DNA of 64,000 nucleotides from a virus (IMGVR_UViG_3300021602_000003:1-64000); one strand, 5' to 3'; shown: positions 8,399-17,211, counted from the first letter of the stretch. Notes: generated from the letters alone by a model not told the origin. A program made the numbers and translations.

Positions 8399-9288
8399 GA
8401 CTGTTAAGTATTTTGATAATAGTATTAGCTTCGACGGTTGCTAACGCAGGCACAATAAATACCGAACTAGCAAAATTACCTAGAGAATTTAATGTGTATT
8501 CGTCGCAGTCTTCGGGTACCAAAGATACTGTTTGCAGGTCAATTCTGGACATATATTCCAAAAAATTTAATGCAATTCCGGTAATTATTGTTAAAAAGGG
8601 CGCAGGCGGAACAATTGCAATGGAAGAGATGCTGAAGGATAAGAAATTCTCAGTTTTATGTTCTGGACCATCAGAGAGTATATACAATATCACGGTATTT
8701 CCGGGGCACGAAAAAGAATATAAAATGTTAACCATGGTAATAATATTGGCTATCGGGCCAACAACAATTTACACAAAGACTGATGGTAAGTTTAATTCAA
8801 TCAATGATCTCCAGAAAAAGTCGTTTATAACCGTAGGGTTTAATGCTCAGGGGCCGAGATCGATAGCAGAAATAATATTTCAGAATAAAGATGTTGTCTG
8901 GGTACCATTTATAAACTCGGTTGATTCGTTATCGTCGTTAATGGATGGTTCTCTGGATGTGTATATTGATAGTGGTAGCTTAGAAGAAATGGCAAGAGCC
9001 AATAAGATTAAAAGTTTAGGACATTTTGGTGGGACACCCGACCTATTAGGGAGCGATCTGGGATTCGATTTCCCGCAAGCAGCAAAGTTGCCAGCATTCG
9101 TTGCCTTGACTACATCTATAAATAATTCTTTAGATGATATAGAGCAACTAAATGTTGAATTAAGAAGCATTATTAATTCAGCAGAATATGCAATAGCTAT
9201 TGCGAAAATAGGATGGGTACCGGTAAGTTTCACAGTTAAGAACTCTAACGAATTGGCAGAACAATTCAAATCTTTGTTAAAAAAATAA
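8395..9288 (+). CDS. Bug/TctC-like periplasmic solute-binding protein, copy 1
   Basis: 297 residues with a clear signal peptide (MRLLSILIIVLASTVANA, cut near residue 19). The body matches the Bug receptor pattern: a mature N terminus with the ligand loop, GAGGTIAMEEML near 70, then SLMDGSLDVYID. Bug proteins bind small carboxylates in the periplasm and are greatly expanded in Burkholderiales. A phage copy without transporter membrane genes is unusual. The next PP-loop gene starts 1 base after its stop. Copy 2 is at 12905; 35 bases (8614-8648) are identical between them. Confidence 0.75.
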   Translation: MRLLSILIIVLASTVANAGTINTELAKLPREFNVYSSQSSGTKDTVCRSILDIYSKKFNAIPVIIVKKGAGGTIAMEEMLKDKKFSVLCSGPSESIYNITVFPGHEKEYKMLTMVIILAIGPTTIYTKTDGKFNSINDLQKKSFITVGFNAQGPRSIAEIIFQNKDVVWVPFINSVDSLSSLMDGSLDVYIDSGSLEEMARANKIKSLGHFGGTPDLLGSDLGFDFPQAAKLPAFVALTTSINNSLDDIEQLNVELRSIINSAEYAIAIAKIGWVPVSFTVKNSNELAEQFKSLLKK

Positions 9289-9289
9289 A

Positions 9290-10462
9290 ATGTCGCATCA
9301 CTATAAACTCGGATTCTACAACGTCGGGGATAGAACTTTTCTAAATAAGGCCGATGCGTTAATAGAAGCAACCCGCCTCAATACTTCTGTATATTGGAAT
9401 TTTAATGATTCTGTATTCTCCTCTATAGACTGGAGTATACCGATAACAACCGGATTAAATGAACTCTATAGGAAAAGGGCATTGCAACTTAGGGAAAAAT
9501 ATGATTTTATTTCTCTATATTATAGTGGCGGAGTAGATAGCACAAATGTATTACACTCTTTTATTAATAATGGAATATTATTAGATGAAGTAGTAATGTA
9601 TCGCCCCAGAATTTTAGAATCAGAATCTAATTCACTTGATAGAACAAATAAGAATATATTTTCGGAAATAGAATTTGCAGCAATACCTTACCTACAAAAA
9701 GTGCTAAAGGATAGTCGCACTAAGATTAGAATTATTTATATTGATGAATCTATAAACGATTATCTTTCGGATGATAAATTGGTAGACGAGTTTCAAACTA
9801 TTAATTTGTTTATGCCTACCGGGGTCGGCCGATTATCAATGAATCTAACAGACTCGACATGGAATAATTTATTATCTAATGGCAAGAAGCTATGTCATTT
9901 ACACGGGATAGATAAACCTATACCCAAATTAGTAAATGGAAGATATACATTTCAATTTCATGATACTGCTGTAACTCCTGCAGTTAATATTCCTAAATAT
10001 AATTCGGCACGTTCGGAAATGATGGACCATCAATATCATGAGTTATTCTATTGGACACCAGACCTACCACAAATGGTAATTAAGCAGTGTCAGGTGGTTA
10101 AAGATATTAACACAGACGGATCTTTAAATTCGCTGTTCGAAAACTCAGATAGATGGAAACAAGATAAATTTACCTTCATACATAAATTTATCTATCCGGC
10201 ACAGGTTAATGCTGTTCGAGATCTATTTGTCACTGAAAAACCGGGACCCGATATTTATTCGGGACAGGGTTCTTGGTTCTACGATAAAATGAATGAATAT
10301 TCAAAGGGAGTATTTAGCGATATTATTAAGAACATGCAAGATAATATAGATACTAGATTCTTTCGTGGTTTTAATAATACTAATTATTATCTGGAAGACC
10401 CCGATACAGGTAGCCCAAAAACGGGATTAAGAGCTATTAAAAGTAAGGCACATATACTATGA
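9290..10462 (+). CDS. Long PP-loop protein (asparagine-synthase-like), copy 1
   Basis: 390 residues. PP-loop YYSGGVDSTNVLHSF near 76-90, then DEVVMYRPRI. It lacks the GGGD and RPKxxGFE blocks of the shorter paralogues and has its own features: HLHGIDKP near 204 and FYWTPDLPQMVIKQCQ near 262. The basic end (RAIKSKAHIL) is unexplained. The nearest relative is the 404-residue gene at 13789, and both directly follow a Bug-like gene. A synthetase or amidotransferase role is plausible; there is no N-terminal glutaminase Cys. Confidence 0.72.
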   Translation: MSHHYKLGFYNVGDRTFLNKADALIEATRLNTSVYWNFNDSVFSSIDWSIPITTGLNELYRKRALQLREKYDFISLYYSGGVDSTNVLHSFINNGILLDEVVMYRPRILESESNSLDRTNKNIFSEIEFAAIPYLQKVLKDSRTKIRIIYIDESINDYLSDDKLVDEFQTINLFMPTGVGRLSMNLTDSTWNNLLSNGKKLCHLHGIDKPIPKLVNGRYTFQFHDTAVTPAVNIPKYNSARSEMMDHQYHELFYWTPDLPQMVIKQCQVVKDINTDGSLNSLFENSDRWKQDKFTFIHKFIYPAQVNAVRDLFVTEKPGPDIYSGQGSWFYDKMNEYSKGVFSDIIKNMQDNIDTRFFRGFNNTNYYLEDPDTGSPKTGLRAIKSKAHIL

Positions 10463-11412
10463 AAATTGATTATACTCACAATAATTTCTTTAGGTGTGGT
10501 TGGGGGGATAAAAACACATTTAATTTTAAAAATAAAAAAGATTTAGACTATTGGGTCACGTATGACTGTGCCAAACAGATGCCGGGTACCTTTAGGGAAG
10601 AATGTGTGCGTGCTGCAAAACTAATAGGCAAACAATCGAAAAAACCGATATTAATATTCTTTTCAGGCGGAATCGATTCCGAGATAACAGTAAGATCATT
10701 TATGGATGCAAATGTAGATTTTACAGTTTGCATTGTCAATTTGTATTATGATAATATCTTATCTAATACACATGATACTAATTTTGCATTTTCTTTTGTT
10801 AAGCAGCATAATCTGTCTGTGAAAGAGATTGATTATAATTTCAGCAATTTCATGAATGAAAGATATATTGATGGTGTATATACATACCAGACGTGGTTAC
10901 CTGGATCGATAATGCATGCCGAATTAGTTAGTATGTTGTGCAAAGATTATCTATGCGTGTTCGGCCTCGGCGATATCCTGCTAAAACGGGCAAGACATAA
11001 TGGGTATCCCGATGTGGATGGTATCTCTGTTATATCGGACCCTAAATCAGTTACTGCTATTCATGCGGGAGCTCTGATGGCTGAGCCGGTAATTGCTGAA
11101 TTTCTTGCTTATACACCTGAACAGATGTTGTCGTGGATGTTACATCCCGATATTCAAACTTTTATTAAGTATGAGAGAGCATTTCCTATACTAGACATAT
11201 ATAACTTAAAACCATTTATCTATTTTAAGATGTGGCCGGATATGGCAGTAAGGCCAAAATATTCTGGATTAGAAGGCATACATCGTCTTTCAAAAAAAGA
11301 AATTTGGATGAACGACCCTGTTTTTAAAGAAGGTATGAATATAACTTCACAAATGAATGTGAAAGTTCACATCTCGAGCTCAGAATTAATTTCGATGCTA
11401 TTACCGAGGTAG
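10459..11412 (+). CDS. PP-loop ATP-pyrophosphatase-like protein
   Basis: 317 residues. PP-loop FFSGGIDSEITVRSF near 66-80; CVFGLGDILLKRA near 165; MAVRPKYSGLEGI near 262. Overlaps the gene before by 4 bases (ATGA). It ends in TAG (11410-11412), and the next gene's ATG is in frame three bases later, so amber read-through would fuse two PP-loop proteins. The window encodes a CTA-anticodon tRNA. Confidence 0.75.
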   Translation: MKIDYTHNNFFRCGWGDKNTFNFKNKKDLDYWVTYDCAKQMPGTFREECVRAAKLIGKQSKKPILIFFSGGIDSEITVRSFMDANVDFTVCIVNLYYDNILSNTHDTNFAFSFVKQHNLSVKEIDYNFSNFMNERYIDGVYTYQTWLPGSIMHAELVSMLCKDYLCVFGLGDILLKRARHNGYPDVDGISVISDPKSVTAIHAGALMAEPVIAEFLAYTPEQMLSWMLHPDIQTFIKYERAFPILDIYNLKPFIYFKMWPDMAVRPKYSGLEGIHRLSKKEIWMNDPVFKEGMNITSQMNVKVHISSSELISMLLPR

Positions 11413-11415
11413 ATT

Positions 11416-12360
11416 ATGTCTGTATATAATAATTATTTTCAGTGTTACTATAATAAAGATCCCACGCAGATTCTTAGAAAGAGTGTTGACGATAAATGGG
11501 GATTACATTTTAACATTACAGGAAATTGTAAAATAAAGTCGTTTAAAGAGGAGGTATTGAATTCTTGTGAACTGATGTATGACGCATTCAAAATATATAC
11601 ACCTAAATTGAATTTATTTTTTAGTGGTGGTATGGACTCTGAATGTATGCTTAGATGCTTCACTGAACTCAAGATACCGGTAAATCCTGTTATTATCATT
11701 CACTGTGGAGAAGAATCAGCACCTGAAGCGCAGCAGGCATTACGTATCTGTAAGGAATTATCATTAGTACCGACAATTATAAATATTGACCTATCCAAGC
11801 TTTTCGGCGCCGGGGTATGCCACGATATTGGAGAAAAATATAGAACTAAAGAGCTGGCAATGGTTGAATTACTATATGTAATGGAAAAATTACAAGAGCC
11901 TTCGATACTATGTGATGATGTTCAACTCTTTTATCATAGTTCTTCTAAGAATAAACTTTCTAAGAGCGAAACCAATTATCAACAATGGTTTTATTCTATA
12001 AGAGAAGATCACGACGCTGTGTTTGATCGGTTCGAATATATTACAGGTATTCCTGTATTTGCTGATACATATAAGTTTACCAAGGAGTCATGGGCTGCAA
12101 TGCTTATGACCCCTGTTATTCAAGATATAGTCTTGAATAAAAGAGGAAAAGCAAGTGGAAAATCATCTAAGAATAAAATGATGTCAGCAGAATTCGATAC
12201 GGAATGGAGAGAAAAGACCGCAGTCTTTTCATCTGGGAATATTCTTCGCATCACACGGACATTACATAAAGATTTGGGAGAATTGATACCTGTTAGTAAT
12301 ACCCATACTATTGAGTATTTCAAATTATTATCTTTATTGGGAGCATATGATTCAGTATAA
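11416..12360 (+). CDS. PP-loop ATP-pyrophosphatase-like protein, divergent
   Basis: 314 residues. PP-loop FFSGGMDSECMLRCF near 67-81, then PVIIIHCGEESAPEA. The acid-rich block SILCDDVQLF near 157 replaces the GGGD loop, and the C-terminal RPKxxGFE motif is not seen, so it may have a different substrate or be a non-catalytic partner. SFKEEVLNS resembles the N-terminal region of the 5082 and 10459 proteins. Its end overlaps the next gene by 14 bases. Confidence 0.72.
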   Translation: MSVYNNYFQCYYNKDPTQILRKSVDDKWGLHFNITGNCKIKSFKEEVLNSCELMYDAFKIYTPKLNLFFSGGMDSECMLRCFTELKIPVNPVIIIHCGEESAPEAQQALRICKELSLVPTIINIDLSKLFGAGVCHDIGEKYRTKELAMVELLYVMEKLQEPSILCDDVQLFYHSSSKNKLSKSETNYQQWFYSIREDHDAVFDRFEYITGIPVFADTYKFTKESWAAMLMTPVIQDIVLNKRGKASGKSSKNKMMSAEFDTEWREKTAVFSSGNILRITRTLHKDLGELIPVSNTHTIEYFKLLSLLGAYDSV

Positions 12361-12895
12361 ACTATTGTCACAGGAAGACAGGCCGGCATTTAATGAGTTA
12401 ATGAAAATTAAGAGATCATCCCGGCATCCGATTTATGAAATGCCTAATAATCTTCAATTAGAAAATTATTATTTCGATGATACGGAAGATTCTCATAAGA
12501 TATTTGCTGCTATAATCGATGGTAATTTATGTTCTTGTGTATTTTCTGTATTTTCGATGCAATCGAGAACATGGGAAATAAGTCATATAATGGGCGATTC
12601 CCTAAACAGTCTTTTAAGCACTGTTAATTTCGTAATATCTTTCGCTGAATCGATAAACTATTATAGATGGAATGCTGCTTATTTTGGAAGACAAGATTTA
12701 GTGTGTGAGCGAATAATGAGATATAAAGTACCACTGTTCAGAAGATATAATGTTGGAGTTGAAGAAATAATTCCTGCTTTTAAAAAATCGTCATTCGGAA
12801 ACTATTGGAGCAGCTTTCAAAATTTTAAAATTACTTCGTCATCAAAGATAATTAAGGAGTATTCTTTAATTGATTGTTATAGAGATTTCAACTAG
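12347..12895 (+). CDS. Hypothetical protein, possibly GNAT-like
   Basis: About 182 residues from ATG 12347. Alternating strands and helices (FAAIIDGNLCSCVFSVFSM; WEISHIMG) recall a GNAT fold, but no R-x-x-G-x-G/A acetyl-CoA loop is visible, so this is uncertain. It ends in TAG, in frame with the next gene's ATG nine bases on. It sits between a PP-loop gene and Bug copy 2, in a position parallel to the 7562 gene before Bug copy 1. Confidence 0.55.
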   Translation: MIQYKLLSQEDRPAFNELMKIKRSSRHPIYEMPNNLQLENYYFDDTEDSHKIFAAIIDGNLCSCVFSVFSMQSRTWEISHIMGDSLNSLLSTVNFVISFAESINYYRWNAAYFGRQDLVCERIMRYKVPLFRRYNVGVEEIIPAFKKSSFGNYWSSFQNFKITSSSKIIKEYSLIDCYRDFN

Positions 12896-12904
12896 GAGAA
12901 TTTA

Positions 12905-13792
12905 ATGATTTTAAGAAATATATTGTTATGTGTGTTGGTATTGTTTGCCCCGTATTGCCGGGCATCCTTACCGAACGAATTTTTTGTTTATACGCCACAT
13001 GCTGGTGGTAAAGATGCTGTGTGCAGGGTAATATTTAAGTTATATGCTGAAAAATATTTAGCAAATCCTGTATTTATAACTAAACAAGGTGCATCTGGAT
13101 TAATTGCAATGGAAGAGATGCTGAAGGATAAGAAATTTTCTGTTCTTTGTTCAGGAAACTCGGAGAGTATGTTTAATAATGAACAATATCCGGGGCACGA
13201 GGAATCACACAAATTATTAATGTTGGTATCAACTACAGCTCAGGTAACAACCGGTTTTTACACAGGGGTTAATAATCCTGCAAACGATATAAGAGAGTTA
13301 TTAAAAACATCGAAGCTAATAAAGGTGGGGTATCATACAAATGGTACTAAGTTCATAGCCCAGGTAGCATTTAATGATTATCCGATATTGTGGGTACCCT
13401 ATAAGACACCTGGGGACTCTCTGCCATCGTTAATAGACGGCTCGCTCGATTTATATACCGACGGTGGTTCTTTGGATATATTAGTTAAAGGCGGGAAAAT
13501 AAAAAGTATAGGACATATAAATGGTGCCGATAGTACATCCGGTCCTGATGTGACTAAAGATTTCCCCGACGCGGCAAAAATTAAGAGTATTCTTGCAATT
13601 TCGACTTCTTTATTAAACAACATGGAAGACATTGAGGAATTGAATCAACGGCTCAAGCCCTTAATCTATCATCCCGACGTTGTGAAGATCTTATCTGATT
13701 ATGCTGGTATATCTTATTGGCTATCTGTGAAAGATTCGAATGATCTTATTACCTATATGAGAAGCAAATATAAATTGCTTGGTAACAGATGA
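12905..13792 (+). CDS. Bug/TctC-like periplasmic solute-binding protein, copy 2
   Basis: 295 residues. Signal peptide ILLCVLVLFAPYCRA (cut near residue 20). Domain features match copy 1: FVYTPHAGGKDAVCRVIF, GASGLIAMEEMLKDKKFSV, SLIDGSLDLYTDGG. A good ribosome-binding site (AGGAG, 12895-12899) precedes it. It overlaps the following PP-loop gene by 4 bases, repeating the order seen for copy 1, so the pair is a duplicated module. Confidence 0.75.
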   Translation: MILRNILLCVLVLFAPYCRASLPNEFFVYTPHAGGKDAVCRVIFKLYAEKYLANPVFITKQGASGLIAMEEMLKDKKFSVLCSGNSESMFNNEQYPGHEESHKLLMLVSTTAQVTTGFYTGVNNPANDIRELLKTSKLIKVGYHTNGTKFIAQVAFNDYPILWVPYKTPGDSLPSLIDGSLDLYTDGGSLDILVKGGKIKSIGHINGADSTSGPDVTKDFPDAAKIKSILAISTSLLNNMEDIEELNQRLKPLIYHPDVVKILSDYAGISYWLSVKDSNDLITYMRSKYKLLGNR

Positions 13793-15003
13793 CAATATTA
13801 TCTTTAACAAAACACAAGAGATTGGGGCATTATAGGGCGGGCAGCAAAATATTTTTTAATAAAATTGATGCAGTATATTATGCCACTGAACAACTGAAGG
13901 AAGGGAACGATCATTCCGTCTACTGGGAATTTAATAAGGATATCTTTTCTAAATTTGACTGGAAAGATCCGATTAAACAATCGTTGTCCGAGTTATATTA
14001 CTGCCGAGCAAAACAATTACGTGACAAATATGATTATTTGTCCCTATTTTATAGTGGCGGCGTAGATAGTACGAATATACTTCGTGCATTTGTTGATAAT
14101 GGTATTTTTTTAGATGAAATTGTAATGTATAGGCCCGTGGTTTTAGAACCTTCATTTAATAAGGAAAGCACAAAGACAGATAATGTTTATTCAGAAATTA
14201 AGTTTGCTGCGATACCGTATGCTGAAAAATATGCTGATAAGAGAACAAGTATTAGGGTATTAGATATGTGTGACCCGGTTGAAAAATTTCTAACTAACGA
14301 GGAATTAATAAAGCAATATTGGGGAATTAATAAATGGTTCTCACCAAATTCTATAGCAAAGACAGCAATAGGTATTTTTGATCCTCACTGGTATTCTTTA
14401 TATGAATCTGGAAAAACAGTGGGACATATTCATGGTGCAGAAAAACCTAATATGGAAATAACGGATAATGACGAATATTATTTTCACTTCTATGATTGGC
14501 TCTCTCATGTGGTTTCCCCGTCATTTGATACAGATAGGTCATTAATAATAGAAAATCATCAATTTATTGAACCATTTTATTGGACACCGGATGTGCCCGA
14601 ATTAGTCATCAAGCAGTGTCAAACAATTAAAGAATCGTGCCGAGACCCGGCAGTTAAACAGGTATTTAAAACACACCAAAAGTTTGATGCCGGCGCCAAT
14701 CGACGTAAATTTACAAATTCGGCCCTATATTCGCCAGATATATTAGCAGTAAGAGAAATGTTCAATGCTGAAAAGCACGGTCTCGGGTTACATGCACCAC
14801 AAATGGACTGGTTCTATAAGTACATGTCTAAACCAGTTCTTGATAGATTCTGGTGTATTGTCACTGACATACGAAGAGAGGTTGACGGAAGATTTTTCAT
14901 GACAACCCTGCCATCGGGGCCCATATTAGTAATGAACACGGGCGACGCCCCGACAAAAAAATGGATGTTTCGACATGCTACGTCAGACCCTTATTTTCTG
15001 TAG
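13789..15003 (+). CDS. Long PP-loop protein (asparagine-synthase-like), copy 2
   Basis: 404 residues. PP-loop FYSGGVDSTNILRAF near 87-101 and DEIVMYRPVVLEP; HIHGAEKP and FYWTPDVPELVIKQCQ match the 9290 protein. Ends in TAG with an 18-codon extension possible before TAA. It closes the PP-loop block; the spanin genes follow behind a late box. Confidence 0.72.
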   Translation: MTILSLTKHKRLGHYRAGSKIFFNKIDAVYYATEQLKEGNDHSVYWEFNKDIFSKFDWKDPIKQSLSELYYCRAKQLRDKYDYLSLFYSGGVDSTNILRAFVDNGIFLDEIVMYRPVVLEPSFNKESTKTDNVYSEIKFAAIPYAEKYADKRTSIRVLDMCDPVEKFLTNEELIKQYWGINKWFSPNSIAKTAIGIFDPHWYSLYESGKTVGHIHGAEKPNMEITDNDEYYFHFYDWLSHVVSPSFDTDRSLIIENHQFIEPFYWTPDVPELVIKQCQTIKESCRDPAVKQVFKTHQKFDAGANRRKFTNSALYSPDILAVREMFNAEKHGLGLHAPQMDWFYKYMSKPVLDRFWCIVTDIRREVDGRFFMTTLPSGPILVMNTGDAPTKKWMFRHATSDPYFL

Positions 15004-15032
15004 GTGAATTTGGAAAATAAAATATCGATCAA

Positions 15033-15068
15033 GATAAATATTGTTATAATTTAACATATGGGAATATT
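15033..15068 (+). promoter_or_regulatory. Late promoter with start-site hairpin arms
   Basis: GATAAATA at 15033-15040. AATATT at 15037-15042 can pair with AATATT at 15063-15068, which abuts the ATG at 15069. Same layout as before the genes at 1567, 32330, 49968 and 52115, though this stem is weak (6 A-T pairs). Confidence 0.5.
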
Positions 15069-15494
15069 ATGGGCGTTATCGCAATATTATTAAAAAATAG
15101 AAGCTTAGTTGGTTTGGGGGTTTTGCTATTAGCACTTGCTGGTACAGGCATATACATAAAAGTGTTAAAAGGTGAAGTATCGACTTTAACTGCTGAAAAG
15201 AATACGCTTATTGCTGAAAAGAATACGCTTAAAATGGAACTTGTCCTCTCGCAGGATTCTGTAAAAAAATTGCAATTAGCAGTTGACGAGCAAAATACAG
15301 CAATTAAGAAACTTAAAGATGATGCAGATGCTAGATTAGTAGCACATCAAGTCGAAATTAAGAAAGCAAAAGATAAAGCAGCATCTTATAAGAAGTTAGC
15401 AGACGAACTAATGAACCTAGTTCCGGCGCCCGGCAAGCCTATATGTGATGAAGCAAATGCTTTAATCAATAAGGAGATCAACAGTGAAAAATAG
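15069..15494 (+). CDS. Inner-membrane spanin (Rz-like)
   Basis: 141 residues: one N-terminal membrane segment (about 8-30, LVGLGVLLLALAGTGIYI), then a long periplasmic coiled coil rich in Lys, Glu and Ala. This is the layout of i-spanins, which join the outer-membrane spanin to fuse the two membranes at the last step of lysis. A 7-residue repeat (AEKNTLI/AEKNTLK) at about 42-55 comes from a 21-base tandem repeat. It overlaps the lipoprotein gene by 11 bases, as in other Rz/Rz1 pairs. Stop is TAG. Confidence 0.8.
   Translation: MGVIAILLKNRSLVGLGVLLLALAGTGIYIKVLKGEVSTLTAEKNTLIAEKNTLKMELVLSQDSVKKLQLAVDEQNTAIKKLKDDADARLVAHQVEIKKAKDKAASYKKLADELMNLVPAPGKPICDEANALINKEINSEK
15190..15231 (+). repeat. 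21-base tandem repeat in the i-spanin gene
   Basis: Two copies of a 21-base unit centred on GCTGAAAAGAATACGCTT. It adds one heptad (seven residues) to the coiled coil, so copy-number change would lengthen the rod without breaking frame. Confidence 0.85.
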
Positions 15495-15756
15495 TATTAT
15501 ATTAGTAGTAATTTTGCTATCTGGATGTGCTTGCGTGCCACCGGAGCCTGTAATAAAAATTGAAATACAACGAGTTGAAGTTCCTATCGCAGTTCCATGT
15601 AAAGCAGTTACACCTACAAAACCCGATTTTAATTTTGATAAACTAACCGTCGAACAAAATGTATTTGATAAAACAAAAGCACTATTGGCAGACAGAAAAT
15701 TGCATCTGGGCTATGAAGGTGAATTATTGACTGCGCTAAATTCTTGTGTAAAATAA
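15484..15756 (+). CDS. Outer-membrane spanin lipoprotein (Rz1-like)
   Basis: 90 residues from GTG 15484. The signal peptide ends in a lipobox, LLSGC (Cys near residue 15), then proline-rich VPPEP, typical of Rz1-type lipoproteins. It is longer than lambda Rz1. Overlap with the coiled-coil gene upstream supports the pairing. No holin or endolysin gene is seen next to it. Confidence 0.8.
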   Translation: MKNSIILVVILLSGCACVPPEPVIKIEIQRVEVPIAVPCKAVTPTKPDFNFDKLTVEQNVFDKTKALLADRKLHLGYEGELLTALNSCVK

Positions 15757-15783
15757 CTAAAACAATATAATGATCGGAAAATT

Positions 15784-17097
15784 GTGAAACAATACATCAA
15801 CATCAACCACGAATTGTTAAACTTAATACCACATTCATCTAGGAATGTGCTGGAACTAGGGTGTGCCACAGGACTATTAGGTTCCACGTTCAAACAATCT
15901 CATCCTGATGCACAATGGACCGGCGTTGACTACAATCCGCGGGCTCTGTCAGATGCAGCGAAGATACTTGATTACATTGCCCTGGTTGATCTGAACAATC
16001 CGAAGTTAGAGCATCTGCCTGGATCAAACTATGATACGGTTGTCATGGGTGATATTCTGGAACACCTTACTAACCCACTGACAGCTATGAAGTTCGTACA
16101 TGAAGTTACATCACCGGATGCTCAGGCATTCTGCTGTATGCCTATCATGACCAACATCGGCATCGTTGAACGGATGCTACTCGGTGATCTGTCGTATGAT
16201 GAGTATGGGTTGCTCGATTCAACTCATGTCCGTTTCATGTCGATTGCCTCGACAATCAAATTATTTCTGGATTCAGGGTGGCTACCTACTATCACGGGAA
16301 CACGCTATGTGGGAATAGGTGACGGGCACGATAAGGCAGCGTTTACTAACGCACTGATTGATGCAGCATCCCACCTAAATATTCCGCGAAGCACAGCTGA
16401 ACGAAATCTGTTCAGCTTCCAGATCTGGATTCAAGCACACAAGTCGCCTATATTTCCGGCGAAGAAGAGCAGGTTTAGCGTGATCGTCCCGGTCAACAAT
16501 GGAACGATATTTGATGTTAATCTCAAACGATCACCCGGTCTTGCGGAAGTTGATGCTGAAATCATTCCTGTATACGGCTCCAAGAGTGCCGCAGATGCGC
16601 TGGCAGAAGGCATGTTAAAGGCAACAAATAAGTGGATACTGTTCTGCCACCAGGATCTATACATTCCACGCGGTAGCGGACATGCATTATCTGCTCTGTT
16701 TGACATGCCGGACGAAGATGCAAGAAAAACATTAATCGGTTTTGCCGGCATGAACAACCAACAGCAGCACGGTCTTGTCATTGATCGTGTCAACCGATTC
16801 GATCATCCTCGATGTGACAGTGCAACCTCTCTGGATGAAATTGCAGTAGCGTTCACTACCGACTCTGTCCACAAGATTGATCCCGACTTTGGATGGCACA
16901 TGTGGGCAACCGATATGTGTCTGCGTTCTTCAGAGCGCCAAGGAAATGTGGCGATTGAACGAGTGCCGCTGTTCCACAACTCTGTCACAGAGAATGGCCC
17001 GACGGAATCATTTAACGACTCGGTCAAATTGCTTTTCCAGAAGCATCCCGAACTAACAAGGATTGACGCCTGTACAGGAACTTTGACACCTAAATAA
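15784..17097 (+). CDS. Methyltransferase fused to a glycosyltransferase-like domain
   Basis: 437 residues from GTG 15784. Residues 1-200 are a class I methyltransferase (VLELGCATGLLGSTF; WTGVDYNP; VVMGDILEHL). Residues about 225-437 start FSVIVPVNN and include WILFCHQDLYIPRG and HMWATDMCLRS, like the nucleotide-binding and acceptor regions of GT-A glycosyltransferases. It may modify surface sugars or virion proteins. GC content and codon use are visibly higher than in neighbours, suggesting recent transfer. A sigma70 promoter follows it. Confidence 0.7.
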   Translation: MKQYININHELLNLIPHSSRNVLELGCATGLLGSTFKQSHPDAQWTGVDYNPRALSDAAKILDYIALVDLNNPKLEHLPGSNYDTVVMGDILEHLTNPLTAMKFVHEVTSPDAQAFCCMPIMTNIGIVERMLLGDLSYDEYGLLDSTHVRFMSIASTIKLFLDSGWLPTITGTRYVGIGDGHDKAAFTNALIDAASHLNIPRSTAERNLFSFQIWIQAHKSPIFPAKKSRFSVIVPVNNGTIFDVNLKRSPGLAEVDAEIIPVYGSKSAADALAEGMLKATNKWILFCHQDLYIPRGSGHALSALFDMPDEDARKTLIGFAGMNNQQQHGLVIDRVNRFDHPRCDSATSLDEIAVAFTTDSVHKIDPDFGWHMWATDMCLRSSERQGNVAIERVPLFHNSVTENGPTESFNDSVKLLFQKHPELTRIDACTGTLTPK

Positions 17098-17101
17098 AGA
17101 C

Positions 17102-17130
17102 TTGACAGTGGGCGATAAATATGCTATACT
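17102..17130 (+). promoter_or_regulatory. Sigma70-type promoter
   Basis: TTGACA (17102-17107), 17 bp, TATACT (17125-17130). A GATAAATA box (17114-17121) lies within the spacer. Probably drives the GIY-YIG gene and possibly the tmRNA downstream. Confidence 0.7.
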
Positions 17131-17136
17131 TTATAA

Positions 17137-17211
17137 GATAGAAATTGTTGTAATCCCCTTGGAGAAAAGGCAAGCAAGACGCGGGTTCGAATCCCGCATA
17201 TTTGATAAATA
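17137..17211 (+). ncRNA. Leader with a tRNA-type T-arm and a late box
   Basis: Between the promoter and the GIY-YIG start lies a perfect T-arm, GCGGG-TTCGAAT-CCCGC (17181-17197). A 7-bp acceptor can be drawn using TAAATAT upstream, but no D-arm or anticodon arm fits. It looks like a tRNA remnant or a regulatory hairpin. GATAAATA (17204-17211) follows directly. Confidence 0.4.
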
